Below, one piece after another: positions 45,686-53,933 of a stretch of 53,933 nt of DNA; positions within the stretch are counted from its first letter, which is position 1, and each line of letters opens with the position of its first letter. A model generated the notes under the pieces. That model was not told the origin of the DNA and searched no databases. It saw nothing but the letters and a program-made list of their open reading frames with translations. The translations under genes were made by a program, and so were the position numbers. This stretch comes from VRUE01 sp036406595 (GTDB taxonomy: Bacteria; Actinomycetota; Thermoleophilia; Solirubrobacterales; 70-9): contig DASXAR010000038.1 of the NCBI GenBank assembly GCA_036406595.1, positions 1-53,933 on the forward strand, in the 5' to 3' direction.

Positions 45686-46193
45686 AGTCGCGAAGGCGAA
45701 AGAGGGCTCCGCCGGAGCGCCGGCGGAACGCGTTGGTGAAGAACCAGGCGGAGCCCCCGAACGCCACCAGACCGGCGCCGAGGCAGATCGGCGTCGGGAT
45801 CATGGTGGCGACGAAGAGCGCGCCGAACACCGGTACGCCGATCGCGGCGGCGAGCACGAGAGTGTGGGAGCGAAATCCGGCGAAGTGCTCGCGGACCGAG
45901 AGCTCGAGCCCCGCGAGGGAGCCGAGCACCAACCCGACGGCGATCATCACGAAGCCCTGCGGGGGCGGGATGAAGAAGCCGATGACGAGCAGCACGACGC
46001 CGACGAAGATGACGATCTCCGAGAGGGGAAAGTCGCCCCAGGGTGCCTTCGGACGTTCCAGGTGCACCGACCTGCGGCGCGCGGCCTTGGCGCGCTGCGC
46101 GTCGTCCGCCGCAACGGCGGAGGGCCGTTGCTGGGCGGGCGGCGCGTCGCCGTGTCGGCGCCGCCGCTTGCGGCGCTGTCGCTTCGTCGCCAT
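45684..46193 (-). CDS. four-helix membrane protein of unknown function
   Basis: The product has 169 residues. A strongly basic N-terminus (KRQRRKRRRRHG) and a 50-residue disordered part precede four hydrophobic helices (about 58-75, 80-95, 108-130 and 135-155). The start ATG immediately follows the TAG of the upstream gene with no gap, so the two are likely co-translated. No family is recognised beyond being a conserved-looking actinobacterial membrane protein. Confidence 0.55.
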   Translation of the reverse strand: MATKRQRRKRRRRHGDAPPAQQRPSAVAADDAQRAKAARRRSVHLERPKAPWGDFPLSEIVIFVGVVLLVIGFFIPPPQGFVMIAVGLVLGSLAGLELSVREHFAGFRSHTLVLAAAIGVPVFGALFVATMIPTPICLGAGLVAFGGSAWFFTNAFRRRSGGALFRLRD

Positions 46194-46748
46194 CTAGCGG
46201 TTAGGGGGCCGGGGCCCCTCGGCTAACGGACAACCGGAGGAGATCTTGACGCGCCACCAGCCCATCAGCATGCCCAGGGGGCCCCATTTGGGCTTGGCGT
46301 GCCAGTTCTTGCAGCCGGGCTCGCCGATGTCCTCGTTGTAGACCCTGACCCACTTGTACGACGCCGGATCCTCGGTCATCCGCTCGATCAGCTCGCGGTT
46401 CGACTCCTCGACGACCGCGTGGTGGTGCAGGTCGGTCCTCACCTCCTGGATGCGGGAGGCGAGCTCGTCCCGGATCTGCTCGAGCTCGTCCACCGAGAGC
46501 AGGCGAGGACCGCCCATTCCCGCGACGGTGAAGTCGATCCCCTTGCGCGGGAACGCCGATCCGAAGAGCCGGGCGAGCGCAAGCTCCATCGCGGCGATCT
46601 GGCGGCGCAGGTCGGCACGCGCGGCGCGCTCATCGTGCTCGTAGAGGACGGTGTCCAGGCCCTCGGGGGGCGCCGGCGGGACCACCGCCTCCTCCGGGAC
46701 GAGCTCAAACTCAGGGATGTCGGGCCGTTCGACCAGCAATTCCGGCAT
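46194..46748 (-). CDS. protein of unknown function, helical
   Basis: The product has 184 residues. A Pro/Glu-rich N-terminus (about 1-35), a long helical segment rich in Arg/Glu/Leu (AARADLRRQIAAMELALARLFG and later EQIRDELASRIQEVRTDLHHHAV) and a C-terminal segment with GEPGCKNWHAKPKWGPLGMLMGWWRVKISSGCPL suggest a coiled-coil protein with a Cys-containing end. Possibly envelope-linked, given the membrane protein encoded directly downstream. Function is unknown. Confidence 0.55.
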   Translation of the reverse strand: MPELLVERPDIPEFELVPEEAVVPPAPPEGLDTVLYEHDERAARADLRRQIAAMELALARLFGSAFPRKGIDFTVAGMGGPRLLSVDELEQIRDELASRIQEVRTDLHHHAVVEESNRELIERMTEDPASYKWVRVYNEDIGEPGCKNWHAKPKWGPLGMLMGWWRVKISSGCPLAEGPRPPNR

Positions 46749-46808
46749 CTGGCCTCCACTTCAATACGGGTCGCGCTTACGCGCGCCCTCGCATAGACCG
46801 CTACCAGT

Positions 46809-47465
46809 CTACGCGCGCAGGGCGCTCGCCGCCACCCATAAGGCCTCCTCCAGAGCGATGTCAGGCACGCCGCGGACGCCGATCGCGACCAACATCGCCC
46901 GCCGCGTGCCCCGGCGGACGCCGCGGCCCTCCGCGGTTCGGTCGAAGAGGATCCCGAGCGGCCGCTCTTCGTCGGCGACCACGATCGTGCCGTCCGGCAG
47001 GGGGCTGACGCGGCCCTCGAACCCCTCCCCCTTCGCTGAGAGCCGCAGACCGATGCGGCCCTCCACCCGGTCGGCGTCGAAGGCCCGCAGCGCGACGCCG
47101 ACTTCCACCATCGCGATCGTCAGGGCGTCCTCGATGCGATTCCGGCTCTTGAAGCTGCCGTCGTGGATGCGCTCGAAGATCAGCTGCTCGATCGGCGTCC
47201 GGGTCGTGTCCGGGTCGAGGCCGATGTGGCGGAAGAAGACCCGGTAGGCCCAGGGGATCGGCTGCTGGCGCAGCTGGATCGCCTGGGCACCGGCGATCCG
47301 GTCGCTGAGCGTCCGGAGCCGCTCCCTCAGCGCCTCCGGGCTGCGACCGCCGGCGCTCTCGAGGACCGTGTGGACGATCGAGAGGCCGGGAAACTCCTCC
47401 GCCAGCGCCGGGGTGATCCAGCCCGGCTCGGGGACCACCTCCGATTCATCCGGCAGGTCGACCAT
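46809..47465 (-). CDS. B3/4 (tRNA-editing-like) domain protein
   Basis: The product has 218 residues. The B3/4 pattern YRVFFRHIGLDPDTTRTPIEQLIFERI, FKSRNRIEDALTIAMVEVGVALRAFDADRVEGRIGLRLS is the fold found in the beta subunit of phenylalanyl-tRNA synthetase and in free-standing proteins. It may bind or edit a mischarged aminoacyl-tRNA. The ATG at 47465 overlaps the upstream stop by one base (TGATG), giving a leftward operon with the thioredoxin-fold and RND genes. Confidence 0.8.
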   Translation of the reverse strand: MVDLPDESEVVPEPGWITPALAEEFPGLSIVHTVLESAGGRSPEALRERLRTLSDRIAGAQAIQLRQQPIPWAYRVFFRHIGLDPDTTRTPIEQLIFERIHDGSFKSRNRIEDALTIAMVEVGVALRAFDADRVEGRIGLRLSAKGEGFEGRVSPLPDGTIVVADEERPLGILFDRTAEGRGVRRGTRRAMLVAIGVRGVPDIALEEALWVAASALRA

Positions 47466-48130
47466 CAGCGCAGGGTCGCGTCCCTCTGCCTGGTTGCCGC
47501 GATCAGCTGGTCGACGTTCTGGAAGAAGCGCCCCTGATCGAGCTGGCCGATCGAGGTGTGCTGAAGGATGCCGCCGGGATACGCGTAGACGAAGGTGGGG
47601 CAGCCGCCGACGCGGAACAGGTTGGACAGTGCCCCGTCGCGGTCGAGCCCGATCGGATGGGTCCAGTGACGCTCCGCGATCAGCTTGCGGACCTCCGAGT
47701 CGGAGTCGCGCACGTCGACGGCGAGGAAGTTCACCCTCGGCGAGTAGCGCCGGTAGGCCTGCTCGAAGACGTCCTCCTGGTCCTCGCAGTCCCCGCCGCG
47801 GGTGAACCAGAACGAGAGGACCAGGGGCTTGTCGAAGAGATCGCACACCCTGATCGCTCCGGGAACGTCGACGCGGCAGGCCGGGGTCCTCGTGTTCCCC
47901 GACGGGCACGGGATCCGCGCCGCGTCGCAGTCGTCCTGGGCGATGTTCGCGTCGCCGCCCGCGCCGGTGCGCGCATCCGGCACGGCGAATTGGGCGAGCG
48001 GCAGATCGCCCTCGTTGTGTGCGCCGAGGACCCCCTTGTTCTTGGTCGAGATCAGGTTGACGCCGGCGACCGCGATCAGCGCGAGGAAGACCATCCCGAC
48101 GATCAGCGAGTAGATGCGCGGGCGGTTCAA
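47465..48130 (-). CDS. membrane-anchored thioredoxin-fold protein with atypical active site
   Basis: The product has 221 residues from a TTG (48130) that overlaps the RND stop as TTGA; an upstream GTG-like start at 48175 is less likely. One transmembrane helix (YSLIVGMVFLALIAVAGV) is followed by an extracytoplasmic domain. The fold is recognisable (VLSFWFTRGGDCEDQEDVFEQA, VNFLAVDVRDS, then GGCPTFVYAYPGG with the cis-Pro). The CxxC is replaced by GGDC, leaving one Cys, and another Cys precedes the cis-Pro. Other Cys pairs in its first half (CDAARIPC, CRVDVPGAIRVC) could form disulfides. It may be a peroxiredoxin-like or structural TlpA relative. Confidence 0.75.
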   Translation of the reverse strand: MNRPRIYSLIVGMVFLALIAVAGVNLISTKNKGVLGAHNEGDLPLAQFAVPDARTGAGGDANIAQDDCDAARIPCPSGNTRTPACRVDVPGAIRVCDLFDKPLVLSFWFTRGGDCEDQEDVFEQAYRRYSPRVNFLAVDVRDSDSEVRKLIAERHWTHPIGLDRDGALSNLFRVGGCPTFVYAYPGGILQHTSIGQLDQGRFFQNVDQLIAATRQRDATLR

Positions 48131-50841
48131 GGCGCCGATTCGCCGGCCGCCAGCGGCGCAGAACGCGTCCGCCACGGAAGCCGGAAGCCCTCCTCGGACC
48201 AGACGATCGCGGCCGGCAGCACGAGCATCACTCCCGCCAGCGCGACGAGCAGGTCGGCGACCGTGACCAGGCCGAAGTCGCGGAGCACGGGCGCCACCGA
48301 GATCAGGCCGACGTCATCGAGCAGGGGGAGCCCCGCGATCGCGAGGACCGCGAAGCCTGCGATCGCCGTTAGACCGGAGGCGAGGACGGCGGCACCGGTG
48401 CGCAGGTAGGTGCGCCTCAGCGCCTCGCCCACCGAGAGGCCGGCCCGGCGCTCGTTCGCGTAGCGGGCGGAGAGGATCACGCTGAACTCCGTGGCGATCG
48501 CGATCACCAGGGCGCCGAGCGTCGCCGACATCGGGTTGAGGGAGACGCCGAGCGCGGCGACCACCAGGCCCGACCAGCCGGTCGCCATCAGAACCGGGAT
48601 CAGCGGGACCAGGGCACGCCGCGCCGAGCGGTAGATCGCGGCGAGCACGATGCCCACCGCGACCAGGCCAGCCAGCGGCAGCCACCAGCGGCTGTGCGAG
48701 AGGTCCGTGTTCGCCTCGGCCGCGAGCACGGGCAGCCCGGCCAGCTGGACGGTCGTGCCGGCGGGCGGCCCCGAGCCGCCGGGGGGATCGATCTGGGCGC
48801 GGATGTCGTCGATCAGGTCCTGCTGGTCGGAGAGAGGTTGCACGCGAATGCCGAAGGCGACGTCGGCGGTGTCCCCGATCTGAGTCCCGCCCGAGGGGCT
48901 GCATTCGCCCTGATGGCTGATCACGATCTGCGAGATGAAGCAGGGCAGGGTCTGAACGAGCGCGTGCACGTCCCCCACGCTCTGGCTCGCCTGCGAGGCG
49001 GGCGAGCTCGACGACGAGGCTCCTCCGAAGAAGTCCGTGAGCGAGAGTGCGGGGCAGATCTGGGCGTCGGCGCAACTGGGGTTGGACCCGGTGAAGCCAT
49101 GCCGCGCCAGAACCCGCTGCTGGAAGCCCTCGGCCCAGGAGATCACCGCGGGATCCGTCGGGTCCTTCGCACGGATCGTCACGTTGACGTCACCGGAGAT
49201 CCCCGTCTCCTTCTCGAGCTCGTTCAGATCATCGAGCGCCTTCAGGTTGGACGGCGCCAGGTCGCGGATGTCGGTCTCGACGGAGGTGCCGGCGCTCGCC
49301 ACCCAGCCGCAAACCGCCAACAGCAGCCCCGCCGCCAGCACCCGGCGCGGGCTGGCGAGCGCCATCGCGATCGCACTGACGCTCGCTCGCTGGAACCGCG
49401 GGCTCATTCCGGCATTACGGCGCGCCGCGGGGGCGCTCTGGGCCGGGGCCGAGCCGCGCCACGCGGAGAGCCCGAGCGCCGCCAGGCCTCCAGTGAGGGC
49501 CACCAGGAAAGCGAGCGCGACGCCGATCACGAGGAGGAGGCCGAACGAGCGCACCAGCGGGCTCGGCGAGAGGGCGAAGACGGCGAAACCGGCGATCGTC
49601 GCCAGGCACGCCGCGCCGATCACCGGGCCGCCGCCGGTCGCGGCGGCCGCCACCGCGCGGCCGGGCGGGGCGCCCTCCGCCCTGGCCTCGTTGAAGCGGG
49701 CCTGGAACTGGATCGCGTAGTCGACGGCCAGGCCGACCAGCACCGGGAGCATCGCGATCGCGCCGACGGTGAGCGAGCCGCCGAAGGCGGAGACCAGGCC
49801 GAGGGTGAGCGCCCCGGCGGACGCCGCCACGGCGAGCGGCAACAACCGCAGGGGCCGGGGAAGGATGATCAGCAGCGTCAGGGCCATCACCAGCGCCGCG
49901 ACCGCAAGCAGGAGGAGGGTCTGGCTGCGGAGCTCCCGGGCACCGGCATCGACGACCACCGGCGCGCCGGTGACGACGTAGCTGCCGTCGCTGAGCTTGA
50001 AGCGCGGGTCCTCGACCGCCTGCTTGAAGAGGCTGATTGCCTGGTGCCGCTCCGCGTCGGTCAGATCGGGGCGGAGCCGGACGATGATCTGGGCGGCATT
50101 CCTGTTCGGGAAGAGGTAGCCGAAGCGCTCCTTGGGCGTCCCGGCGGGCTTCGACTGGTCGAAGACGACTCGGCTGACGAAGGTCGGGTCGTCGAGTCGC
50201 GGAATCGAGGTGATTCCGTACTGGAGCGCCACCTGGATGAGGGTCTGCTGGAACTGGCCGAGAACCGACTGGGAGGCTGCGTTGGCGGCCTGCTCCTGCT
50301 CCGCCGTCGAGGCGCCGCGCTTGGCGGCGGCCTTGCGGGCGGCCTCGGCGGCCGCCTGTGCCTGCTGCTGAGCGCCGCCGATCTGCCCCTGAAGCGCCTG
50401 CTGGATCCCGGCGACGCTCAGGTACAGGAAGGTCGCCGGCCCGAAGACCGAGCGGCTGGGGCGCAGCTTCGCGATCTCGTCGCAGACCGGCGGTAGCGGC
50501 TGCTTCTGTTGCTTGGGAAGCGCCTGCGCCAGCTGGGTGCCGCCCGCGAAGCATTCCTCGAGCTCGAAGAGCGGTTCGAGGTCCTTGGTGAGCACGAGCT
50601 TGCGCAGGTCCTCCTTGGCGAGCACGATCACGGGCTCGTCGCCGAACTTCTCGTGGAAGTCCTGTGTGGCCTTGAACTCGGAGCTGCCCTTGCTGACCAG
50701 GGTGTCGGTTCCGGCGTCGGTCTCGAGCTGGGTCGCCGCGAAGATCCCGGCCCCGGTGAGCGCGACGATCGGCACGATCAGCAGCCAGGGCCAGCGCACG
50801 GCCGCACCCGCGACGCGCTCGAAGAATCTCCCCGCACTCAC
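48127..50841 (-). CDS. RND/MMPL-type transporter
   Basis: The product has about 904 residues from the GTG at 50841; an in-frame start at 50892 would add 17. The topology is RND-like: one N-terminal helix (WPWLLIVPIVALTGAGIFAA), a large extracytoplasmic loop, five or six helices (LPVLVGLAVDYAIQFQARF, ATIAGFAVFALS), then a second loop and helix cluster (IAIATEFSVILSARYANERR). The VDYA and ATEFS parts are the family proton-relay regions with acidic residues. It probably exports lipids or hydrophobic compounds. The following thioredoxin-fold and B3/4 genes are in the same operon. Confidence 0.85.
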   Translation of the reverse strand: MSAGRFFERVAGAAVRWPWLLIVPIVALTGAGIFAATQLETDAGTDTLVSKGSSEFKATQDFHEKFGDEPVIVLAKEDLRKLVLTKDLEPLFELEECFAGGTQLAQALPKQQKQPLPPVCDEIAKLRPSRSVFGPATFLYLSVAGIQQALQGQIGGAQQQAQAAAEAARKAAAKRGASTAEQEQAANAASQSVLGQFQQTLIQVALQYGITSIPRLDDPTFVSRVVFDQSKPAGTPKERFGYLFPNRNAAQIIVRLRPDLTDAERHQAISLFKQAVEDPRFKLSDGSYVVTGAPVVVDAGARELRSQTLLLLAVAALVMALTLLIILPRPLRLLPLAVAASAGALTLGLVSAFGGSLTVGAIAMLPVLVGLAVDYAIQFQARFNEARAEGAPPGRAVAAAATGGGPVIGAACLATIAGFAVFALSPSPLVRSFGLLLVIGVALAFLVALTGGLAALGLSAWRGSAPAQSAPAARRNAGMSPRFQRASVSAIAMALASPRRVLAAGLLLAVCGWVASAGTSVETDIRDLAPSNLKALDDLNELEKETGISGDVNVTIRAKDPTDPAVISWAEGFQQRVLARHGFTGSNPSCADAQICPALSLTDFFGGASSSSSPASQASQSVGDVHALVQTLPCFISQIVISHQGECSPSGGTQIGDTADVAFGIRVQPLSDQQDLIDDIRAQIDPPGGSGPPAGTTVQLAGLPVLAAEANTDLSHSRWWLPLAGLVAVGIVLAAIYRSARRALVPLIPVLMATGWSGLVVAALGVSLNPMSATLGALVIAIATEFSVILSARYANERRAGLSVGEALRRTYLRTGAAVLASGLTAIAGFAVLAIAGLPLLDDVGLISVAPVLRDFGLVTVADLLVALAGVMLVLPAAIVWSEEGFRLPWRTRSAPLAAGESAP

Positions 50842-51027
50842 GGGCCTGAGGTTAGGGACGCAATGTGAAGATCGCGCTGCTTTGGCGGGCACGCGAGAGC
50901 TGTCAGGCGGGTGACAAGCGGACGGACGATCGATGGCCTCCCAAGCTGGCCTTCGTTAGCGTGCCGCCCGCTGCCGCACCCAGCTGACGGGCGGGTTGAA
51001 CCAAAAAACACGGCACGGGAGGTCGGG

Positions 51028-52572
51028 ATGACTCGGGTGAGTAGAAGGCTGGCCACGGTCGCGGGGTTGACCGCGGCGGTGGCGCTCTGGATCGCGCCGC
51101 AGGCGGGCGCCACGATCACCTCCTCGCAGATCACCTCGCCCTCTGACCTGACCTACAGCATCTACGACCTCGACAACCCGGACACCATCGCGGTTTCGGG
51201 CACGACCAACAGCGACAATCCCAGCACCGACCAGGTCGATCTGGACTGCTTCCACGGAGGGACCTGGAGCACCCTGGCCAACCAGGTGCCCCTCGAGTCG
51301 GATGGCAGCTTCTCGTTGCCGGACGCCGACCCCTTTGGTCTCAGGTTGGAGGTCTGTCATCTGCGCGCTGTCCCGAGCGGGACGCCCCCCGAGAATCTCG
51401 CTCCCTTCGCCGGGCCGGTCCTAGCCACGGGGAGCCGCCAGAGCTACTTGATTTCTGATGGCCCAAACGACGGAACGCAGTACGACTACGACATATGGGG
51501 CCAGCAACTCACGGCGGCCAATGAGTACGACTCGGCCGGCGACTGCGGGCTTGTGGACGGCTACCTCTTCGACTCGAGCCTGGAGCAGACGACCGTCACC
51601 TGGTACTGCGCCGACTGGTACTGGTGGTACGAGAATTACGGCAATGAAGAGGCCTCCACCCGATCCCAGATAAAGGTGGATGGCGCCAACGCCCTCACCC
51701 CGTACACCGCCCGGGACCTCAACGAAGGAGGAAGCGGGCTCCCGGCCGTCAGCTACGACTACAGCCTCGACCCGGCGACCGGCGACCTGACGATCACCGA
51801 GTCCAATCCGATCGTCAAGTGCGGGAACGCCAGCTTCCCGCCCGACGAGACGAAGTGCGCGAGCTTCGTCGGGACCGGGGTGCGTCTCAACCGAACGATC
51901 ACGCAGGGAAACGACGGTCACCTGGTCTTCATCACCGACAACTGGATGAGCACGGACGGCGGGTCGCATTCGATCGACCTGCTGCCGCAGAACGACCAGT
52001 GCTTCAACGAAGACTGCCCCGAATCCGAGGTCCAGGACAAGTTCCCCGGCGAGACCTCCTACTCGAGCCATGAGGAGGGCGACGTCGTCCAGTTCTCGGA
52101 CTCGGCACCGGCTGCGGTCTACGTCAAGGTCGCCGGCGCGCCTGACGGCGAGACCTCGACGGGCCGGGGCGCGATCGTCTTCGACCGGCCCGCCTCTCCG
52201 GCGACCTTCAATTCGGTGGGGTACGACAGCGAGTTCTACTTCCACCAGACCGGGACCTCCACCCCGGCGTGTCCCGCCACCTTCCGCTTCGCCTACGCGC
52301 AGGACTACGACAACGCCGACGTTCAGGCGCTCGCCCAGACCGCCCTGAGCCGCTTCGCGACGCCGGTCACCTGTCCGGGACCGAATCCGAGCCCGACGGT
52401 GCCCGTCGGGCACACCGGGAAGCGGAAGCGGGCGCTCCGGAAGTGCAAGAGGAACTTCAAGAAGGCGGTGAAGAAGAAGCGAGCGCGCCATCGGCTCAGC
52501 AAGCACGCCAAGAAGCACCTGAAGAAGAAGTTCAAGAAGTGCAAGCGGAGGGCGAGGAAGCTGCCCGCCTAG
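51028..52572 (+). CDS. secreted protein with basic C-terminal tail, unknown function
   Basis: The product has 514 residues. GGGAGG lies 6 nt before the ATG, and a signal peptide (LATVAGLTAAVALWIAPQAGA) follows. The mature part is Asp/Ser/Thr-rich with many aromatic residues in a patch reading VTWYCADWYWWYENYG, and several Cys pairs. The last 45 residues are an Arg/Lys-rich run with three Cys (RKCKRNFKKAVKKK and KFKKCKRRARKLPA). No domain is recognised. Probable extracellular adhesin, toxin-like or matrix protein; the basic tail might anchor it to anionic wall polymers. Confidence 0.65.
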   Translation: MTRVSRRLATVAGLTAAVALWIAPQAGATITSSQITSPSDLTYSIYDLDNPDTIAVSGTTNSDNPSTDQVDLDCFHGGTWSTLANQVPLESDGSFSLPDADPFGLRLEVCHLRAVPSGTPPENLAPFAGPVLATGSRQSYLISDGPNDGTQYDYDIWGQQLTAANEYDSAGDCGLVDGYLFDSSLEQTTVTWYCADWYWWYENYGNEEASTRSQIKVDGANALTPYTARDLNEGGSGLPAVSYDYSLDPATGDLTITESNPIVKCGNASFPPDETKCASFVGTGVRLNRTITQGNDGHLVFITDNWMSTDGGSHSIDLLPQNDQCFNEDCPESEVQDKFPGETSYSSHEEGDVVQFSDSAPAAVYVKVAGAPDGETSTGRGAIVFDRPASPATFNSVGYDSEFYFHQTGTSTPACPATFRFAYAQDYDNADVQALAQTALSRFATPVTCPGPNPSPTVPVGHTGKRKRALRKCKRNFKKAVKKKRARHRLSKHAKKHLKKKFKKCKRRARKLPA

Positions 52573-52589
52573 CGACCACGGCGGTCGCT
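52571..52589. terminator. hairpin spanning both stops of a convergent pair
   Basis: AGCGACC-ACGGC-GGTCGCT has a 7-bp stem and 5-nt loop. It covers the last two bases of the plus-strand stop and the beginning of the minus-strand stop, so the 16-bp gap is a single hairpin. No T-tract on either side. Confidence 0.45.
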
Positions 52590-53593
52590 TAGTCCATCGC
52601 TAGGGGACCCTTCACGTCCGCGTTCAGGAACTGGCTGACGAACTCGTTGCGCGAGGCGAAGAGCTCGTCCGAGGGACCCGACTCGACGATCCGGCCCTTC
52701 CAGAGCACCGCGATGAAGTCGGCGATCCGTCGCGCGGTGCCGAGGTCGTGGCTGATCACCAGATAGCAGCCGCCGTTCTCCTCGTGCACCTCCCGGATCA
52801 GCTCGCAGAGCAGCGCCGTCCGCACCGGGTCGAGGCCCGAATCCGGCTCGTCGAACATGACGATCGCCGGGTCGAGCACGAGTGAGCGCGCGAAGCCGGC
52901 GCGCTTGCGCATCCCGCCCGAGAGCTCGTTCGGCATCTTGTACATCGCCTCGGCGAGGCCGACCTCGCGCAGACGCCGGGTGACGATCTCCTCGATCTCG
53001 TCCTCCGACTTGTCGGTGTGCTGCCGAAGCGGGAACGCGGTGTTGTCGTAGACGTTCATCGAGCCGAACAGCGCACCGTCCTGGAAGAGCAGGCCGAACT
53101 TCTTGCGCACCTCGAAGAGCTCGTCGTCGGTCATGTTCGGGATCGACTCGCCGTGGACCAGCACGTCGCCCGAGTCCGGGTACAGCAGGCCGACGATGTG
53201 CTTGATCAGCACCGACTTGCCCGTGCCCGAGGGGCCGAGCACCATAGAGATCATGTTGTCGGGGATCCCCAGGTTGCAGCCGTTCAGGATCCGCGCGCGG
53301 CCGAACTGCTTGACGAGGTCGATGATCTCGATCGCGTCCTCGCCCCCGTGGTCGCGCTTCTTGCCCGTGTGCCACTTGTACGGATCGGGATCCGAGGGAT
53401 CCACGCCCGGAATGACGTAGTCGCGGTTGGAGAAGTCCTCCTCGCCGTAGCCCTGCGCGGTGAGCGGATCGCCCTCCTCGACGGCCTCGGCGTCTGCCGT
53501 GCCCTCGTCGGCGGCGTCGTCGCGGGGGGCACGCACCTCGTCCTCGATCTGCTCCGCCCGGCTGCGGCGCGGGCCGCTCTCTCGCTCAGCCAA
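52589..53593 (-). CDS. Mla/Mce-type ABC transporter ATP-binding protein
   Basis: The product has 334 residues. Walker A is GPSGTGKS (120-127), signature NELSGGMRKRAGFARS, Walker B AIVMFDEPDSGLDP and switch HD in VISHDL, as in MlaF/Mkl that energise lipid transport with Mce proteins. The first 85 residues form an acidic, disordered extension not seen in typical MlaF. The TTG start has GGAGGAG just upstream. The permease gene lies upstream on the same strand (70-bp gap), so this is the ATPase of the same importer. Confidence 0.92.
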   Translation of the reverse strand: MAERESGPRRSRAEQIEDEVRAPRDDAADEGTADAEAVEEGDPLTAQGYGEEDFSNRDYVIPGVDPSDPDPYKWHTGKKRDHGGEDAIEIIDLVKQFGRARILNGCNLGIPDNMISMVLGPSGTGKSVLIKHIVGLLYPDSGDVLVHGESIPNMTDDELFEVRKKFGLLFQDGALFGSMNVYDNTAFPLRQHTDKSEDEIEEIVTRRLREVGLAEAMYKMPNELSGGMRKRAGFARSLVLDPAIVMFDEPDSGLDPVRTALLCELIREVHEENGGCYLVISHDLGTARRIADFIAVLWKGRIVESGPSDELFASRNEFVSQFLNADVKGPLAMD

Positions 53594-53663
53594 CTGTCTC
53601 CTCCTTGCGCGTGGTCATTCTGAGTTTAGGCAGGGGCGATCGCAAGCAGCTCCGGTCGCCGCC

Positions 53664-53933
53664 TCAGCCTCCGATAGGGGCCCTCGGGTTCGCGCCCCAG
53701 AAGACCAGCGTTCCCATCATCCCGATGATGTGCACGAGCACGATGTTGAGCACCATCGACTTCGCCGTCGCCGTGCCCACTCCGACCGGGCCGCCGGAGG
53801 CGGTGTAGCCGTAGTAGCAGCCGACGAGCACGATGGCCGTGGCCATCACCATGCCCTTGATCAAGCTGAATAAGAGGTCGGGCGGGTTCTGGAACATCCA
53901 GAAGATCAGGAAGTAGCCGCCCGAGGAGACGTC
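53664..53933 (-). CDS. MlaE/YrbE-type permease, C-terminal part (5' end outside window)
   Basis: The frame is open to the window edge, so the N-terminus lies beyond it. About 89 residues remain: LLFSLIKGMVMATAIVLVGCYYGYTASGGPVGVGTATAKSMVLNIVLVHIIGMMGTLVFWG is the family's C-terminal membrane region, with the conserved GYTASGGPVGVGTAT motif. It is the permease of an Mce-associated lipid transporter whose ATPase is the next gene on the strand. Confidence 0.9.
   Translation of the reverse strand, partial: DVSSGGYFLIFWMFQNPPDLLFSLIKGMVMATAIVLVGCYYGYTASGGPVGVGTATAKSMVLNIVLVHIIGMMGTLVFWGANPRAPIGG

Noticed and set aside
47466..47909. N-terminal extension of the B3/4 gene to 47909
   Set aside because: The extra sequence lies in another frame of the thioredoxin-fold gene and is Arg-rich; the ATG at 47465 couples to that gene's stop.

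Overview
The window is high-GC bacterial chromosome with dense, short-gapped genes on both strands. I see no rRNA, tRNA, insertion sequence, prophage or CRISPR array. The gene content points to an actinobacterium of the Thermoleophilia/Solirubrobacterales type: an actinobacterial integration host factor (mIHF), F420/flavin luciferase-like oxidoreductases, an ABATE/CGNR regulator, an Mce/Mla-type ABC system, and many secreted proteins with PKD-like domains and Arg/Lys-rich tails. The lineage is inferred from protein character only.

Layout. 1-6.9 kb: end of a type III glutamine synthetase, a collagen-like secreted protein, a leftward rlmN - cytochrome P450 - MFS run, a secreted PKD-like protein and a DUF4234 membrane protein. 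6.9-12.7 kb: a secreted protein with eight 51-residue repeats, a second exported protein, a luciferase-like oxidoreductase, two SnoaL-like proteins, a TetR regulator with a palindromic operator, and a cupin. 12.7-20.8 kb: two very small genes, RecD2 helicase coupled to a VTT membrane protein, a subtilase-fold protease with an altered triad, cspA with its terminator, a tandem palindromic repeat, and typA. 20.8-31 kb: DUF2252 protein, acyl-CoA dehydrogenase, a run of small unknown genes, a leftward lipoprotein - Ca2+/H+ antiporter - Na+/Ca2+ exchanger-type operon, and a MoxR ATPase/VWA pair. 31-37.6 kb: an ECF41 sigma factor operon with its own recognisable promoter, a CYTH protein, a TPP riboswitch driving a ThiZXY precursor importer, a CGNR protein and a shortened ECF sigma factor. 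37.6-45.7 kb: GH5 glycosidase of endoglycoceramidase type, F420-type oxidoreductase, cupin, AlkA glycosylase, PEBP protein, and a divergent pair of a GNAT-like acyltransferase and a serine-palmitoyltransferase-like enzyme, then mIHF. 45.7-53.9 kb: small conserved proteins, an RND - thioredoxin-fold - B3/4 operon, a secreted protein, and the ATPase and partial permease of an Mla/Mce lipid transporter.

The signals most worth pursuing are: (i) the divergent serine-palmitoyltransferase-like/GNAT pair, with an endoglycoceramidase-like hydrolase a few kb away, as a possible sphingolipid-type pathway; (ii) the 60-bp tandem palindromic element between cspA and typA; (iii) tail-to-tail gene junctions that either share a CTAG/CTAA as both stop codons or carry a compact palindrome; and (iv) an ECF41 -35/-10 promoter upstream of the ECF41 operon itself.
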